40,689 nt of DNA, taken from JAIBBG01 sp031417525. GTDB lineage: Bacteria; Bacteroidota; Bacteroidia; Flavobacteriales_D; Sanyastnellaceae. Positions 40,671 through 40,689 of this stretch are shown piece by piece; the first letter of the stretch is position 1; every line of letters begins with the position of its first letter. The position numbers and the translations under genes were made by a program. The DNA is taken from positions 1 to 40,689 of the forward strand of contig JANOVT010000359.1 in NCBI GenBank assembly GCA_031417525.1, written 5' to 3'. Below the pieces are notes generated by a model. The model worked only from the letters and a program-made list of their open reading frames with translations, was not told the origin of the DNA and searched no databases.

Positions 40671-40689
40671 TAAATTCGAATTCTTGAAT

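Noticed and set aside
1..40689. CRISPR array, tRNA/rRNA gene, insertion sequence or prophage
   Set aside because: No spaced direct repeats, cloverleaf, transposase, integrase or phage structural gene was seen; the heptamer arrays have no spacers and are not CRISPR.

Overview
The window looks like a chromosomal segment of a Bacteroidota bacterium, probably of the Cytophagales/Chitinophagales type; the order is inferred, not proven. The markers are two proteins with type IX secretion (T9SS) C-terminal sorting domains, many short lipoproteins with a Cys lipobox, a FecR/ECF-sigma/STN-TonB receptor/DUF4249 locus, propeller-Y_Y_Y histidine kinases, and TAnnTTTG-like -7 promoter elements. I see no tRNA, rRNA, CRISPR array, insertion sequence or phage gene.

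Layout. 1-2.9 kb (+): the tail of an unrecognised gene, an acyltransferase-3 membrane protein and lysA with a strong terminator. 3.0-18.3 kb (almost all -): a signalling-rich block. It holds a propeller kinase (HisKA_3 type) plus LuxR regulator, a secreted thioredoxin/Prx-like protein, a TPR kinase plus LuxR regulator, a three-gene unit (beta-barrel, di-haem cytochrome c peroxidase lipoprotein, small lipoprotein), and a LytTR regulator plus LytS-type propeller kinase plus Asp-rich lipoprotein. 18.5-24.0 kb (+): two T9SS cargo proteins, a metzincin-type protease of 1220 aa and a six-repeat propeller-like protein. 24.1-27.6 kb (-): a 1178-aa predicted outer-membrane protein. 27.8-29.1 kb (+): a MacB/FtsX-type ABC permease without an adjacent ATPase. 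29.2-30.5 kb (-): queA. 30.7-35.6 kb (-): ECF sigma, TonB receptor, DUF4249 lipoprotein and FecR, with FecR unusually last. 35.9-40.6 kb (+): an epimerase-type threonine dehydrogenase, a MORN-repeat protein, cysS and an M28 peptidase lipoprotein.

The genes are mostly envelope and sensing functions: three separate two-component systems within 15 kb, one trans-envelope sigma/anti-sigma/receptor system, and several secreted or lipid-anchored proteins. Housekeeping genes (lysA, queA, cysS, tdh) are interspersed.

The least explained material is non-coding. Three arrays of a degenerate 7-bp unit (AGARRTC-like) lie beside gene ends. A 665-bp gap is rich in hairpins. A terminator-like hairpin sits only about 30 nt upstream of queA. 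Several genes have no in-frame ATG and seem to start with TTG. I did not find a clearly new multi-gene system; the most plausible unusual assemblies are listed as findings with modest scores.
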